DNA of 64,000 nt, from the NCBI RefSeq assembly GCF_000195085.1, contig NC_015380.1:916001-980000 (forward strand), read 5' to 3'. The first letter of the stretch is position 1. Each line of letters opens with the position of its first letter. The notes beneath the pieces were generated by a model. The model ran no database searches and was not told the origin of the DNA. It was given only the letters and a program-made list of their open reading frames with translations. Shown one piece after another: positions 36,725-45,514 of this stretch. The stretch is from Candidatus Pelagibacter sp. IMCC9063 (GTDB lineage: Bacteria; Pseudomonadota; Alphaproteobacteria; Pelagibacterales; Pelagibacteraceae). Position numbers and translations under genes: made by a program.

Positions 36725-37768
36725 ATGAATTTTATTAATTGGAGCAAACAAAATCTATTCGCAAATTGGAAAGACTCTCTTTTAACAATTACAATTTTGT
36801 ATCTTTTTTATGTATCAATACCTCCTCTATTAAACTGGGTTTTTTTAGACGCCACTTTTTTTGGTGACAGCAAGAAGGATTGTACTGGTGGTGGAGCTTG
36901 CTGGGTTTTTATTAATGTTTGGATTAAAAGATTTACATACGGCATGTACCCAAATGATCAAATTTGGAGAATAAATTTAGCCTTTGTTATTTTCTTTATT
37001 TCAATAGGCTCTTACTTTTTTGTTAGTTCAAAAATAAAAAAATATATTTTTATTTTTTTAACTTTAGTTTTTCCATTTTTGGCAATTTTTTTATTTCATG
37101 GAGGATCTTTGGGTTTGGAAGAAGTAGAGACAAGAGTTTGGGGAGGTCTTTTTTTAACTTTATTTATATCCGTTTTTTCTATTATTTTTTGTTTTCCAAT
37201 AGGTGTTTTGTTGGCCATGGGAAGAAGGTCTAACCTTCCTGTAATTAAGTATTTTTCTATTGGTTTTATTGAACTATGGCGCGGTGTGCCATTGATTACT
37301 GTTTTGTTTATGGCTGCAGTTATGTTCCCAGTTTTTTTGCCCAGTGGTACTAATTTGGACAAACTAATTAGAGTGATTATAGCAATTACGTTATTTGAAT
37401 CTGCCTACATCGCTGAAGTAGTTAGAGGAGGATTGCAAGCTATACCACGAGGACAATACGATGCTGCAAATTCTATTGGAATGGGTTACTGGAAAAGCCA
37501 TCTCCTAATCATTTTGCCTCAAGCATTAAAAATTGTTATTCCTGGAGTCGCAAACACCTTCATCGCATTATTTAAAGATACACCATTAATTCTTGTTGTT
37601 GGTTTGATGGAACTGCTTGGTATGGTCAATATGGCAAAAACAAATCCTGCATGGCTTGGTTTAGCTACTGAAGGTTATGTGTTCGCTGCGTTTGTATATT
37701 TTATTTTTTGTTTTTCTATGAGCAGGTATAGCCTAAGCTTAGAAAATAAGTTAAAAACTACCAATTAA
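36725..37768 (+). CDS. aapM: General L-amino acid ABC transporter permease AapM
   Basis: Second permease subunit of the Aap importer, 347 residues. It has a long N-terminal region with the AapM-like block [18 protein letters not shown] and [13 protein letters not shown], then the permease core: [52 protein letters not shown] and the EAA-type loop [15 protein letters not shown] with [17 protein letters not shown]. It lies two bases after aapQ and one base before aapP, clearly one operon. Confidence 0.95.
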   Translation: MNFINWSKQNLFANWKDSLLTITILYLFYVSIPPLLNWVFLDATFFGDSKKDCTGGGACWVFINVWIKRFTYGMYPNDQIWRINLAFVIFFISIGSYFFVSSKIKKYIFIFLTLVFPFLAIFLFHGGSLGLEEVETRVWGGLFLTLFISVFSIIFCFPIGVLLAMGRRSNLPVIKYFSIGFIELWRGVPLITVLFMAAVMFPVFLPSGTNLDKLIRVIIAITLFESAYIAEVVRGGLQAIPRGQYDAANSIGMGYWKSHLLIILPQALKIVIPGVANTFIALFKDTPLILVVGLMELLGMVNMAKTNPAWLGLATEGYVFAAFVYFIFCFSMSRYSLSLENKLKTTN

Positions 37769-37769
37769 T

Positions 37770-38504
37770 ATGTCAAAAATTATAGAGCTTAAAGATGTTA
37801 ATAAATGGTTTGGTGACTTTCAGGTTCTGAAAGACATCAATTTAACTGTGTCTTCTAAGGAAAAAATAGTTATTTGTGGCCCTTCAGGATCTGGTAAATC
37901 TACTCTTATTAGGTGTATTAACCGTCTAGAAGAGCACCAGAAGGGTGACATTGTAGTTGATGGAATAACTTTGGATGCAAACACAAAAAATATAGAAAAA
38001 ATTAGAAGTGAAGTTGGAATGGTGTTTCAGCAGTTTAATTTATTTCCACATTTATCTATTTTAGATAATTGTACTTTAGCTCCCATTTGGGTGAAAAAGA
38101 AATCTAAAAAAGAGGCTGAAGAATTAGCCAATCAATACTTAGAAAAGGTTCAAATTGTAGATCAGGCTAAGAAATTTCCAGGACAACTTTCAGGTGGTCA
38201 GCAGCAAAGAGCTGCAATTGCTAGAGCGCTCTGTATGGAGCCAAATATAATGTTATTTGATGAGCCTACTTCCGCACTAGACCCAGAAATGATCAAGGAA
38301 GTTTTGGATGTGATGGTAGATTTAGCCAAGGGTGGAATGACTATGTGCGTTGTAACACATGAAATGGGCTTTGCTAAAGAAGTGGCGGATAGAGTTATTT
38401 TTATGGATGAGGGCAGTATAGTTGAAGAGAAACGTACTGATCAATTTTTCAACAGTCCAGAAAATGAAAGAACTAAACTTTTCTTAAGTCAGATTTTAAA
38501 CTAA
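37770..38504 (+). CDS. aapP: General L-amino acid ABC transporter ATP-binding protein AapP
   Basis: ATPase subunit that powers the Aap importer, 244 residues, normal for polar amino acid transporters. Walker A is GPSGSGKST (residues 37-45), the Q-loop is [12 protein letters not shown], the ABC signature is LSGGQQQR, Walker B is [14 protein letters not shown] and the switch histidine is in VVTHEMGFA. Its 3' end overlaps the convergent cysteine-synthase-like gene by nine bases, and no terminator is visible there. Confidence 0.97.
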   Translation: MSKIIELKDVNKWFGDFQVLKDINLTVSSKEKIVICGPSGSGKSTLIRCINRLEEHQKGDIVVDGITLDANTKNIEKIRSEVGMVFQQFNLFPHLSILDNCTLAPIWVKKKSKKEAEELANQYLEKVQIVDQAKKFPGQLSGGQQQRAAIARALCMEPNIMLFDEPTSALDPEMIKEVLDVMVDLAKGGMTMCVVTHEMGFAKEVADRVIFMDEGSIVEEKRTDQFFNSPENERTKLFLSQILN

Positions 38505-39491
38505 CCAATCTGGATAAGGTAAGTTTTTTGATTTTAAAAAATCAACATTAAAAATTTTACTAGCAGACCTAGATCCTACATCACAAAGGATTGTTACTAT
38601 GGTGTTTCCAGGCCCCATTTCTTTTGCCATTTCTATAGCTCCCGCAACATTGATTCCCGAAGAAGTTCCGAGACACAACCCTTCATGCTTCAAAAGATTG
38701 AAAATTATATTTAACGCTTTTGTATCGTCTATTTGATAGGCATAATCTACGAGTGTATTTTCAAAATTTTTAGTAATTCTAGAAGTTCCAATTCCTTCAG
38801 TGATTGAAGATCCTTCTGATTTTAGGTCTTTATTTTTTACAAAATTATAGAGAGATGAACCAAATGGATCACTTAATCCAATTTTTATATTTTTATTTTT
38901 TTTTCTCAATCCTTCAGATACTCCAGCCAAAGTTCCGCCACTACCTACGGAGCATATAAAGCCATTAACATTACCAGAAGTTTGTAACCATATTTCTTCA
39001 GACGTTGTTTCTATATGAGCTTGCTTGTTGATAGTATTGTCAAATTGATTAGCCCAATAGGTCAGCTTACCAGATTCTTTTCTAATTTTTTCTGCTACAA
39101 TCTTGGAATACTTTACATAATTATTAGGATCAGAGTAGGGCACTGCATCCACTTCTATAAGTTTTGCACCTAACTGTCGGATAGCATCTTTTTTTTCTTG
39201 AGCTTGTGTTTTTGGAATCACTATTACACTTTTAACACCAAAGTAGTTGGCAACTAAAGTTATTCCAATTCCTGTATTACCGGCCGTACCCTCAACAATA
39301 GTACCTCCTTTTTCTAATTCGTTTTTATTTAATGCATCTTTAATTATATAAAGGGCAGCCCTATCTTTTACAGATTGACCTGGATTTAAAAATTCAGCTT
39401 TTCCATAAATTTTACATTTCGTAAGTTCAGAAGCTTCCTTTAAATAAATTAAAGGAGTGTTGCCAATTAAATCTATAATACTATTTTTCAT
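38496..39491 (-). CDS. Cysteine synthase-family PLP enzyme
   Basis: A fold-type II PLP enzyme of the O-acetylserine sulfhydrylase/cystathionine beta-synthase family, 331 residues. The cofactor lysine is K42 in [12 protein letters not shown]. Further motifs are the substrate loop [13 protein letters not shown], the phosphate-binding loop [15 protein letters not shown] and the C-terminal [15 protein letters not shown]. The family's usual EPTSGNTG is EGTAGNTG here, seen in some cysteine synthases that use other acceptors, so exact substrate is uncertain. It lies 45 bases downstream of the CFA-like gene on the same strand and may share its transcript. Confidence 0.88.
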   Translation of the reverse strand: MKNSIIDLIGNTPLIYLKEASELTKCKIYGKAEFLNPGQSVKDRAALYIIKDALNKNELEKGGTIVEGTAGNTGIGITLVANYFGVKSVIVIPKTQAQEKKDAIRQLGAKLIEVDAVPYSDPNNYVKYSKIVAEKIRKESGKLTYWANQFDNTINKQAHIETTSEEIWLQTSGNVNGFICSVGSGGTLAGVSEGLRKKNKNIKIGLSDPFGSSLYNFVKNKDLKSEGSSITEGIGTSRITKNFENTLVDYAYQIDDTKALNIIFNLLKHEGLCLGTSSGINVAGAIEMAKEMGPGNTIVTILCDVGSRSASKIFNVDFLKSKNLPYPDWLV

Positions 39492-39536
39492 ATTTGTTTG
39501 ATCATTTAAACGAGTTAACTATTACGAAATTCTCTA

Positions 39537-40712
39537 CTAAGCAACTTTCTTTAAATAAAATTGACTAACATCAGTATGATTTAAAGAAAATCCTGTTTCG
39601 CAGTAATCAAAATAATAATTCCATATTTTATTGAAACGCTCATCAAACTTAGTGTTTTTAATTGCAGGCCAATTCTTATTAAATCTTTTTTTCCATTCAA
39701 TTAAAGTTTTTGCGTAATCATGACCAAAATCTTTCTGATGGTATAATTCTAATTTATGTTTTTTAAACAATTTCAGTAAAATTGACTTGCTAGGAAGCAT
39801 TCCTCCTGGAAAAATATATTTTTGGATAAAGTCAACATTGTCTGCATAATGATTAAATGAAGCATCGTTAATAGTGATTATTTGCAAGCAAACCTTACCT
39901 TCGTTATTGAGCGAATGGTAAATCTTATCAAAATAAGTATCCCAATATTTTTGCCCAACTGCCTCAAACATCTCAATGGAGATAATTTTGTCGAATTTTT
40001 TTTCAATCTTTCTATAGTCCAAAAGGTTTAAATCTAAATTAGTTTCTTTGAGAGGTATTTCTGCTTGAACATACTCAAATTGATTTTTACTTATAGTATA
40101 GCCACTAAAATTAGTTTTTTTATTTTGTTTTAAAATTGTATTTACAAATCCACCCCAACCAGTGCCAATTTCACAAATATGATCATCATTTTTAATATCC
40201 AAATTATGAATTATATTTTCGTATTTCTTATTTTGAGCATCTATCAAGTTCAGCTCCTGATTCTCATATAGGGCAGAAGAGTAGCTCATGGTTTTATCTA
40301 GCCATTTAGAATAAAAATCATTCCCTAGGTCGTAATGAAACTCAATATTTTTTTTAGCCTGATAAATAGAATTTTTTTTAAAAAAAAATTTGATTTTCTC
40401 TAATAGCTTTAAATAAAAATTAGGCTTTAGAAGAAGATTGTTTTCTTTTTGATTTTTAAGCAGTACCTTCAACACACTACTTAGGTTGGAAGTGCTCCAC
40501 TTGTTATTGATAAAGCCCTCTGCAAAGCCAAGCTCACCTTTTAAAACTATATCACGAATTAAAGAAGAATCGTTTATTGTTAAGTCGGCATTTAACCCAG
40601 ACTGACTACCTTGGTATATTCTTTCATCCTTATTTTGAAATCTTACCTTCAGACTTCCCCAACGAATGTTATTTAAGTAATTTTCTAAGAAACTTAATCC
40701 AATTTTATTCAT
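39537..40712 (-). CDS. CFA-like SAM-dependent fatty-acyl methyltransferase
   Basis: A cyclopropane-fatty-acyl-phospholipid synthase family methyltransferase (COG2230) of 391 residues. Family blocks are KNIEFHYDLGNDFYSKWLDKTMSYSSALY, split here as HYDLGNDFYSKWLD and TMSYSSALY, the SAM-binding EIGTGWGGFV, GYTISKNQFEYV, DKIISIEMFEAVGQKYW and FIQKYIFPGGMLPS. Given its neighbours (photolyase, FAD oxidoreductase, DUF1365) it may belong to the branch that methylates unsaturated fatty acids on the way to furan fatty acids instead of making cyclopropanes. It overlaps DUF1365 by eight bases. Confidence 0.88.
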   Translation of the reverse strand: MNKIGLSFLENYLNNIRWGSLKVRFQNKDERIYQGSQSGLNADLTINDSSLIRDIVLKGELGFAEGFINNKWSTSNLSSVLKVLLKNQKENNLLLKPNFYLKLLEKIKFFFKKNSIYQAKKNIEFHYDLGNDFYSKWLDKTMSYSSALYENQELNLIDAQNKKYENIIHNLDIKNDDHICEIGTGWGGFVNTILKQNKKTNFSGYTISKNQFEYVQAEIPLKETNLDLNLLDYRKIEKKFDKIISIEMFEAVGQKYWDTYFDKIYHSLNNEGKVCLQIITINDASFNHYADNVDFIQKYIFPGGMLPSKSILLKLFKKHKLELYHQKDFGHDYAKTLIEWKKRFNKNWPAIKNTKFDERFNKIWNYYFDYCETGFSLNHTDVSQFYLKKVA

Positions 40713-41463
40713 GAAAACTAACAGTATCTTTATTTTTTTTGGCTTTAAAGAAAAATTTTTTTCCTTTTTTAAAAATTTTGATTGCTTGGAAATGAATCAG
40801 AAGCATAATTTTTTGAGTAAAAAATAAATTTTTAAAAATTTCTTTTATAAGACCCATGTTAGAAAAAGAGATTTCTTTAGTTTTAAGGCCAGTTAATAAT
40901 TGCATAGATTCGTTGTTAGCGTTTATTTTAAGACCTATACATGGAAAAATACTATTTAAACTAAAATCATATCTCATGTTAGATCTTAAAAATGGAGATA
41001 CATACATTTTTTTAATTGCTGTATGTTTTATTTTATTTTTTTTATTAATCTTAAATACGTAGCAATGCTGCTCATGATGCGTATTCTTAACCTCATATAT
41101 AACAAATTTTAATTTTTTTTTATTATCAATGCAAAAGTAAATAGATATGGGATTAAAAACATATCCTAAAAATCTTGGCACTGACAACAAGTAAACAGTT
41201 AAACTTTCACTCAGTTTATATTTTTTATTTATAGTATTTTTTACCCAGGTTAAAAGATTAGCATTTTTTTTTCGTGCTCCATGATCTTTTGAATGAAAGC
41301 TTAAAATATTAAACTTATTAATTGAGAAAAAGTTTTTTTTTTCAATTACATTATATTTTTCCAAATTAAGCATTATCGCTGGATAAGAATGAGAAAAGAA
41401 ATTTTTAAAAGGCTTAGTTCGCTTATGAAAAATAGTTACTTGATAAAAATATAAATCTTTCAT
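40705..41463 (-). CDS. DUF1365 family protein
   Basis: A 252-residue member of DUF1365 (COG3496), a family of unproven biochemistry that almost always sits beside COG2907 oxidoreductases and CFA-like methyltransferases. Characteristic features are the N-terminal HKRTKPFKNFFSHSYPAIML, FLGYVFNPISIYFC, FVIYEVKNTHHEQHCYVF and MYVSPFLRSNMRYDFSL. No signal peptide is seen. The gene starts immediately at the stop of the FAD oxidoreductase, so the two are translationally coupled. A part in membrane fatty acid modification is inferred from context. Confidence 0.85.
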   Translation of the reverse strand: MKDLYFYQVTIFHKRTKPFKNFFSHSYPAIMLNLEKYNVIEKKNFFSINKFNILSFHSKDHGARKKNANLLTWVKNTINKKYKLSESLTVYLLSVPRFLGYVFNPISIYFCIDNKKKLKFVIYEVKNTHHEQHCYVFKINKKNKIKHTAIKKMYVSPFLRSNMRYDFSLNSIFPCIGLKINANNESMQLLTGLKTKEISFSNMGLIKEIFKNLFFTQKIMLLIHFQAIKIFKKGKKFFFKAKKNKDTVSFHE

Positions 41464-42696
41464 TTATTTAATATTTTTTACAATCCTTAGTGCTGATTTT
41501 AATCCATCTTCATGAAATCCATATCCCTGCCATGCTCCAGCAAACCAAACTCCGTTTTCGCCCTGAACTTCATCTAGTTTATTTTGTATATCTTGGGTTT
41601 TGTTATTGAATACTGGATGTGAGTATTTAATTCTTTTTATTATTTTATCTTTTTTTATTTTATCATCACAATTAATTGAAACAAAAATATTCTTATCTAT
41701 TGTGAGGTTTTGTAATAAATTCATCCAGTACGTTAATGCAAAAGTTTTTTTTCTATTAAGAAAGTTCCAGCTAGACCAATTGTTTTTATTTTTTGGCATA
41801 ACACTCGAGTCAGTATGCATAATTGCAGTATTGCCTCGGTACTTTACCATATTAAGTAATTTTTTTTGATCTATTGTAATCTTGCTCAGTATTTTTTTTG
41901 CACTATCTGTATGGGTTGCAATGATTACATGATCAAATTTATATTTTGTTCCTTTTAAGGTTGTGATGTATTTTTTTTGCTGGTTAATTTTTAACACTTT
42001 TTCATGAATAAAGTTTTTTCCTCCTACTAGTTTATAAATTTTTTCTACATAACTCTTACTACCATTGGAGATTGTGTACCAAATCGGTCTCTTTTTTATA
42101 ATGTTGATCAATCCGTGATTTGAAAAGAAACTTAAAATAAAATGAATTTTAAAATTTTTTATTTTTCCAACTGGATTTGACCATATGGATGCACACATAG
42201 GGTAAAAGTAGAAATCTAAAAATTCTTTTGAAAATTTATTTGAGGAAAGAAATTGAGAGACGGTCTCTTTACTAACTATCTCGCTATTAATATATTGCTT
42301 GGTAATTTTATTAAACTTGAACACATCTTTTAAAACTCTCCAATATCTTAGCGTGAGACTATTTTTGCTTAAGAATATTGATTTTAAATTTTTACCTGAC
42401 CATTCGTATTTTTTTTGCCTGTTTATGACTGAAAAGCTCATATTGCTTATTTGATATTTTATTTTAAGCCTTTGAATAAATTGAATGAAATTTTTGTAAT
42501 TAAAATTGTTAAAAACAATGAAGCCACTATCAACGTTTACCGACTCTTGGTTTATCTTTATTGTGTGTGTGTGGGTATGACCACCCAAATACTCATTTTG
42601 CTCAAAAATTTTAACATTGAAATTTTTATATAAATAGTAAGCTGCTGAAAGACCAGAAATACCTGAGCCAATAATAATTACCTTCTTTTTTGTCAA
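41464..42696 (-). CDS. FAD-dependent amine-oxidase-like protein (COG2907)
   Basis: A 410-residue flavoprotein with the amine-oxidase/NAD(P)-binding fold. The N-terminal dinucleotide motif is IIIGSGISGLSAAYYL (GxGxxG at 10-15), followed by FEQNEYLGGHTHTHTIK and DSGFIVFNNFNY. The C-terminal FAD contact is NGVWFAGAWQGYGFHEDGLKSA. Related proteins act on unsaturated fatty acids in gene clusters with CFA-like methyltransferases. It overlaps phrB upstream by ATGA and abuts DUF1365 downstream, giving a four-gene operon. Confidence 0.88.
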   Translation of the reverse strand: MTKKKVIIIGSGISGLSAAYYLYKNFNVKIFEQNEYLGGHTHTHTIKINQESVNVDSGFIVFNNFNYKNFIQFIQRLKIKYQISNMSFSVINRQKKYEWSGKNLKSIFLSKNSLTLRYWRVLKDVFKFNKITKQYINSEIVSKETVSQFLSSNKFSKEFLDFYFYPMCASIWSNPVGKIKNFKIHFILSFFSNHGLINIIKKRPIWYTISNGSKSYVEKIYKLVGGKNFIHEKVLKINQQKKYITTLKGTKYKFDHVIIATHTDSAKKILSKITIDQKKLLNMVKYRGNTAIMHTDSSVMPKNKNNWSSWNFLNRKKTFALTYWMNLLQNLTIDKNIFVSINCDDKIKKDKIIKRIKYSHPVFNNKTQDIQNKLDEVQGENGVWFAGAWQGYGFHEDGLKSALRIVKNIK

Positions 42697-44107
42697 TTTT
42701 TTAAATTCTTAAATGCTTCTAGAGCGGAGTTTCTTGCTTCAGCATGATTTACAATGGGAGCGTAGTAGTTTTTTTTTAAATTAAAATTAACTTTAGATTG
42801 CTCATCTTCTGGCATTTCCCATGGCTTGTGAATATATTTTTTTGGTATCGGGTTTAATTCCTTTACCCATTTTTTTACATACATTCCTTCAGAGTCAAAT
42901 TTCTCTCCCTGAAGAATTGGATTAAAAATTCTAAAGTACGGAGCTGCATCAGCACCACATCCAGCAACCCATTGCCAACCTGCAACGTTATTGGGTACAT
43001 TAAAGTCTAATAAGCAATCTCTGAAATGCTTTTCACCTTCTACCCAATTAATTCTCAGATGCTTTACTAAAAAAGACGCTGTTATCATTCGAACTCTGTT
43101 GTGCATCCACCCTGTCTCAGAAAGTTCTCGCATTCCAGCATCGACTATCGGGTAACCAGTTTTTCCCTGTTTCCACTTTTTTAACTTAGCATCATCCCTG
43201 ACCCAATTAAATTTATCAAACTGCTTTCTTAGATTACCAGTTTGCATTTGAGGGAAGAAATTAATTAAATGATGCGCAAATTCTCTCCAACCTATTTCAT
43301 TAATATATTTTCTGAAGCCAATTTTTTTTTGAGAAATTTTATAGCATTCTTCAAATATTGTTTGTGATGATATTTCTCCAAAAGCCAAATATGGTGAAAG
43401 CTTAGAAGTTCCTTCCACAGAAGGAATGTCTCTATTGGTGCCGTAATCAACAATTTTTTTTTAATAAAATCTTTTAATAATGTTTTAGCCATATCTTCAC
43501 CTGGAGTCCAAAATTTTTCAAATTTTTCAAACCATTCTTTTTTAGGCAGTATCAGATTTAATACAGCAGTATTATCTTCTTTAATTGTAGATTTTTTGTA
43601 TGTAATTTTTTTACTAATAAAATTTTTATTTTTTAAATACTGCTCTTCAGCATTTCTCCAATAGGGAGTAAAAACTTGAAACGGTGTATTATCTTTTTTT
43701 CTAACGCTAAAAGGATCTTGTAACAAATTACTCTCAAATTTTTCATAATTCACATCATAAATAGCTAGATTTTTTTCAATTTCATTCTCAATTAGCCGCT
43801 CATCAGGTCTGGCAATTGCATTGTAGTAAAAGTTATCTATTTTTTCATTTTTAATTAATTTTTTTATATATACAATTTCATTATCAGCATAAACTTTAAA
43901 AGAAATTCCTATATTATTTAATTTATTTTGAAAGTTAACTAAAGTTTTGTGTAGCCACCATCTTTGAGCTGATCTATTTTTAAATTTTTTTTCATCATAA
44001 ATAAAAAATGCCTCAATTTTTTCCTGGATATTACAAATATTGTATAATGCGGGATTGTCATCTATTCTAAAGTCCTCCCTGACCCATAAATAATTTTTTT
44101 TTGACAT
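42693..44107 (-). CDS. phrB: Deoxyribodipyrimidine photolyase, frameshifted at A9
   Basis: A class I photolyase/cryptochrome that repairs UV-induced pyrimidine dimers with light. The N-terminal alpha/beta antenna domain has YLWVREDFRIDDNPALYN. The C-terminal FAD domain has LSPYLAFGEIS, WREFAHHLINFFP, GYPIVDAGMRELSETGWMHN, RMITASFLVKHLRINW and FRIFNPILQGEKFD. The frame breaks at an A9 run on the coding strand (43454-43462). One more A gives IKKKIVDYGTNRDIPSVEGT and a 471-residue protein. It leads the operon phrB, FAD oxidoreductase, DUF1365, CFA-like. Confidence 0.9.
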
Positions 44108-44225
44108 ATAATTTCTTATATATAAATCAAGCTGTTTATTACATATTTTTGTTGATTTTATATCTTGCCATACAAGCTATTTTAGAGTGTATTAACCGAA
44201 TATTAAAAAGGGGGACATTTTTTTT

Positions 44226-44588
44226 ATGAGTGCACTATTAAACCAACATCTAGGAAAGAAGCTTAGACTTAGAAGAACTTCTCTAGGTCTTACACAAACA
44301 CAAGTAGCACAAGCAATTAACGTTACATTTCAACAAATACAAAAATATGAAAAAGGAACTAATGGAGTTTCATCAGCTAGATTGTTGCAATTAGCTAATT
44401 TCTTAAAAGTTCCAATAAAATTCTTTTTTGAAGACTATCAAGACTTTTCCGAAACAACCCAAAATGACGGGACGCAAAGCCTCAATTATTCATTTTTAAC
44501 TAAGCTATTTTCTGAATTGAGCTCTGATGAAAAGAGTAAGATAATTCAGTTTTTGAATACGAATAAAGAAGAAAGAAAAGTTATCTAA
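44226..44588 (+). CDS. XRE-family transcriptional regulator
   Basis: A 120-residue DNA-binding regulator with an N-terminal Cro/CI helix-turn-helix (about 11-66): LGKKLRLRRTSLGLTQTQVA, then FQQIQKYEKGTNGVSSARLL. The remainder (about 75-120) is short and helical with no recognisable sensor domain. This compact form recurs in alphaproteobacterial genomes. It is divergent from the phrB operon across a 118-base gap and could control it or itself. A GGGGG-containing site precedes the ATG. A weak promoter candidate (TTGCCA 44165-44170, TATTAA 44190-44195) has a long 19-base spacer. Confidence 0.88.
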   Translation: MSALLNQHLGKKLRLRRTSLGLTQTQVAQAINVTFQQIQKYEKGTNGVSSARLLQLANFLKVPIKFFFEDYQDFSETTQNDGTQSLNYSFLTKLFSELSSDEKSKIIQFLNTNKEERKVI

Positions 44589-44592
44589 TTTT

Positions 44593-44668
44593 TGGCTCCT
44601 CGAGCAGGACTCGAACCTGCGACCAATTGATTAACAGTCAACTGCTCTACCAACTGAGCTATCGAGGA
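44593..44668 (-). tRNA. tRNA-Asn (anticodon GTT)
   Basis: A 76-base cloverleaf on the minus strand: acceptor TCCTCGA pairs with TCGAGGA, the D arm contains AGCTCAGTTGGTAGAGC, the anticodon loop reads CTGTTAA with GTT, and the T arm has GGTTCGAGTCC. The CCA end is encoded. It lies four bases beyond the XRE gene, in opposite orientation, and 45 bases from tRNA-Cys on the same strand, so both tRNAs may share a transcript. Confidence 0.97.
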
Positions 44669-44713
44669 ATTTCAGCCACAATACAAATTTTTTTTACAAA
44701 AACAATATAAATA

Positions 44714-44787
44714 TGGAGGCCACGTCCAGAATCGAACTGGAATAAAAGGATTTGCAATCCTCTGCGTAACCATTCCGCCACGTGGCC
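44714..44787 (-). tRNA. tRNA-Cys (anticodon GCA)
   Basis: A 74-base cloverleaf on the minus strand: acceptor GGCCACG pairs with CGTGGCC, the anticodon arm AGGATTGCAAATCCT carries GCA, and the T arm has CAGTTCGATTCTG. CCA is encoded at the end. It is the first gene of a tRNA-Cys/tRNA-Asn pair, divergent from the pcm-like gene across 70 bases. Confidence 0.97.
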
Positions 44788-44844
44788 ATATTTATTCAAA
44801 ATATTTATTAATTCTGAAAGATGTATATATATATTTTAAAGACG

Positions 44845-44850
44845 TATAAT
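44845..44850 (+). promoter_or_regulatory. Candidate -10 box before the pcm-like gene
   Basis: A consensus TATAAT sits seven bases before the ATG at 44858, preceded by a TATATATAT tract but by no clear -35 box. If it is a real -10, transcription would begin at or next to the start codon, giving a leaderless mRNA. No purine-rich ribosome site is visible in front of this ATG, which agrees with that reading. Confidence 0.35.
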
Positions 44851-44857
44851 CAATAAT

Positions 44858-45514
44858 ATGAAATTTGAAAATCAAAGAAATGAAATGGTTGAAAGCCAAT
44901 TAAGACCAAATCTGGTGCTTAATGAAAATATTTTACAAGCATTTGGCACTGTAAAACGTGAAAAGTATTTTTCAACGAAACTCCAGTCAATTTCTTACAT
45001 GGACGACAATATTTTTATAAATGATGAGAGGTTTGTTTTACGACCTTTTGTATTAGGAAAATTAATATCAAACTTGGATATTGGATTAGATAAAAATGTT
45101 TTAGATGTAGGTTCAACCAATGGATATAGCTCTTCTATCCTTTCCTATCTTTTTAAAAAAGTTGTCAGTCTTGAAGATAATGACACATGCGCTGATCTTA
45201 TTACAAAAACATGTAAAGGTGAAAATTTACAAAACATTAAGGTTATTAAAAACTCCTTTTTAGAAACTGAAAATTTAAAATCAACTTTTGATAGCATTTT
45301 AATAAATGGAGAGGTGGATTCAAATCCAATAAATTTAATAAAGTTATTAAAATTAAATGGAAAGCTAGTTACTATATTTAGAGATGGTAGAAGTTCATAT
45401 GCATGTATGTATATCAAAAAAGAAAATAACACTTTTGATAAATTGAGAATTTTTGATGCCTCTTCTCCCGCTCTTATTAATTACAAAAGCAAAGAGCCTG
45501 TTTTTACCTTTTAA
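44858..45514 (+). CDS. Protein-L-isoaspartate O-methyltransferase family protein
   Basis: A 218-residue methyltransferase-fold protein of the PCMT family. The start NQRNEMVESQLRPN and the SAM-binding VLDVGSTNGYSSSILSYL match the divergent alphaproteobacterial branch found upstream of tolC-valS. The glycine-rich loop is DVGSTNGYSS, where classical PCMT has an IGxGxGYxxA pattern, so isoaspartate repair activity is uncertain. Its stop abuts the valS ATG directly. The tolC gene usual at this place is missing. Confidence 0.8.
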   Translation: MKFENQRNEMVESQLRPNLVLNENILQAFGTVKREKYFSTKLQSISYMDDNIFINDERFVLRPFVLGKLISNLDIGLDKNVLDVGSTNGYSSSILSYLFKKVVSLEDNDTCADLITKTCKGENLQNIKVIKNSFLETENLKSTFDSILINGEVDSNPINLIKLLKLNGKLVTIFRDGRSSYACMYIKKENNTFDKLRIFDASSPALINYKSKEPVFTF

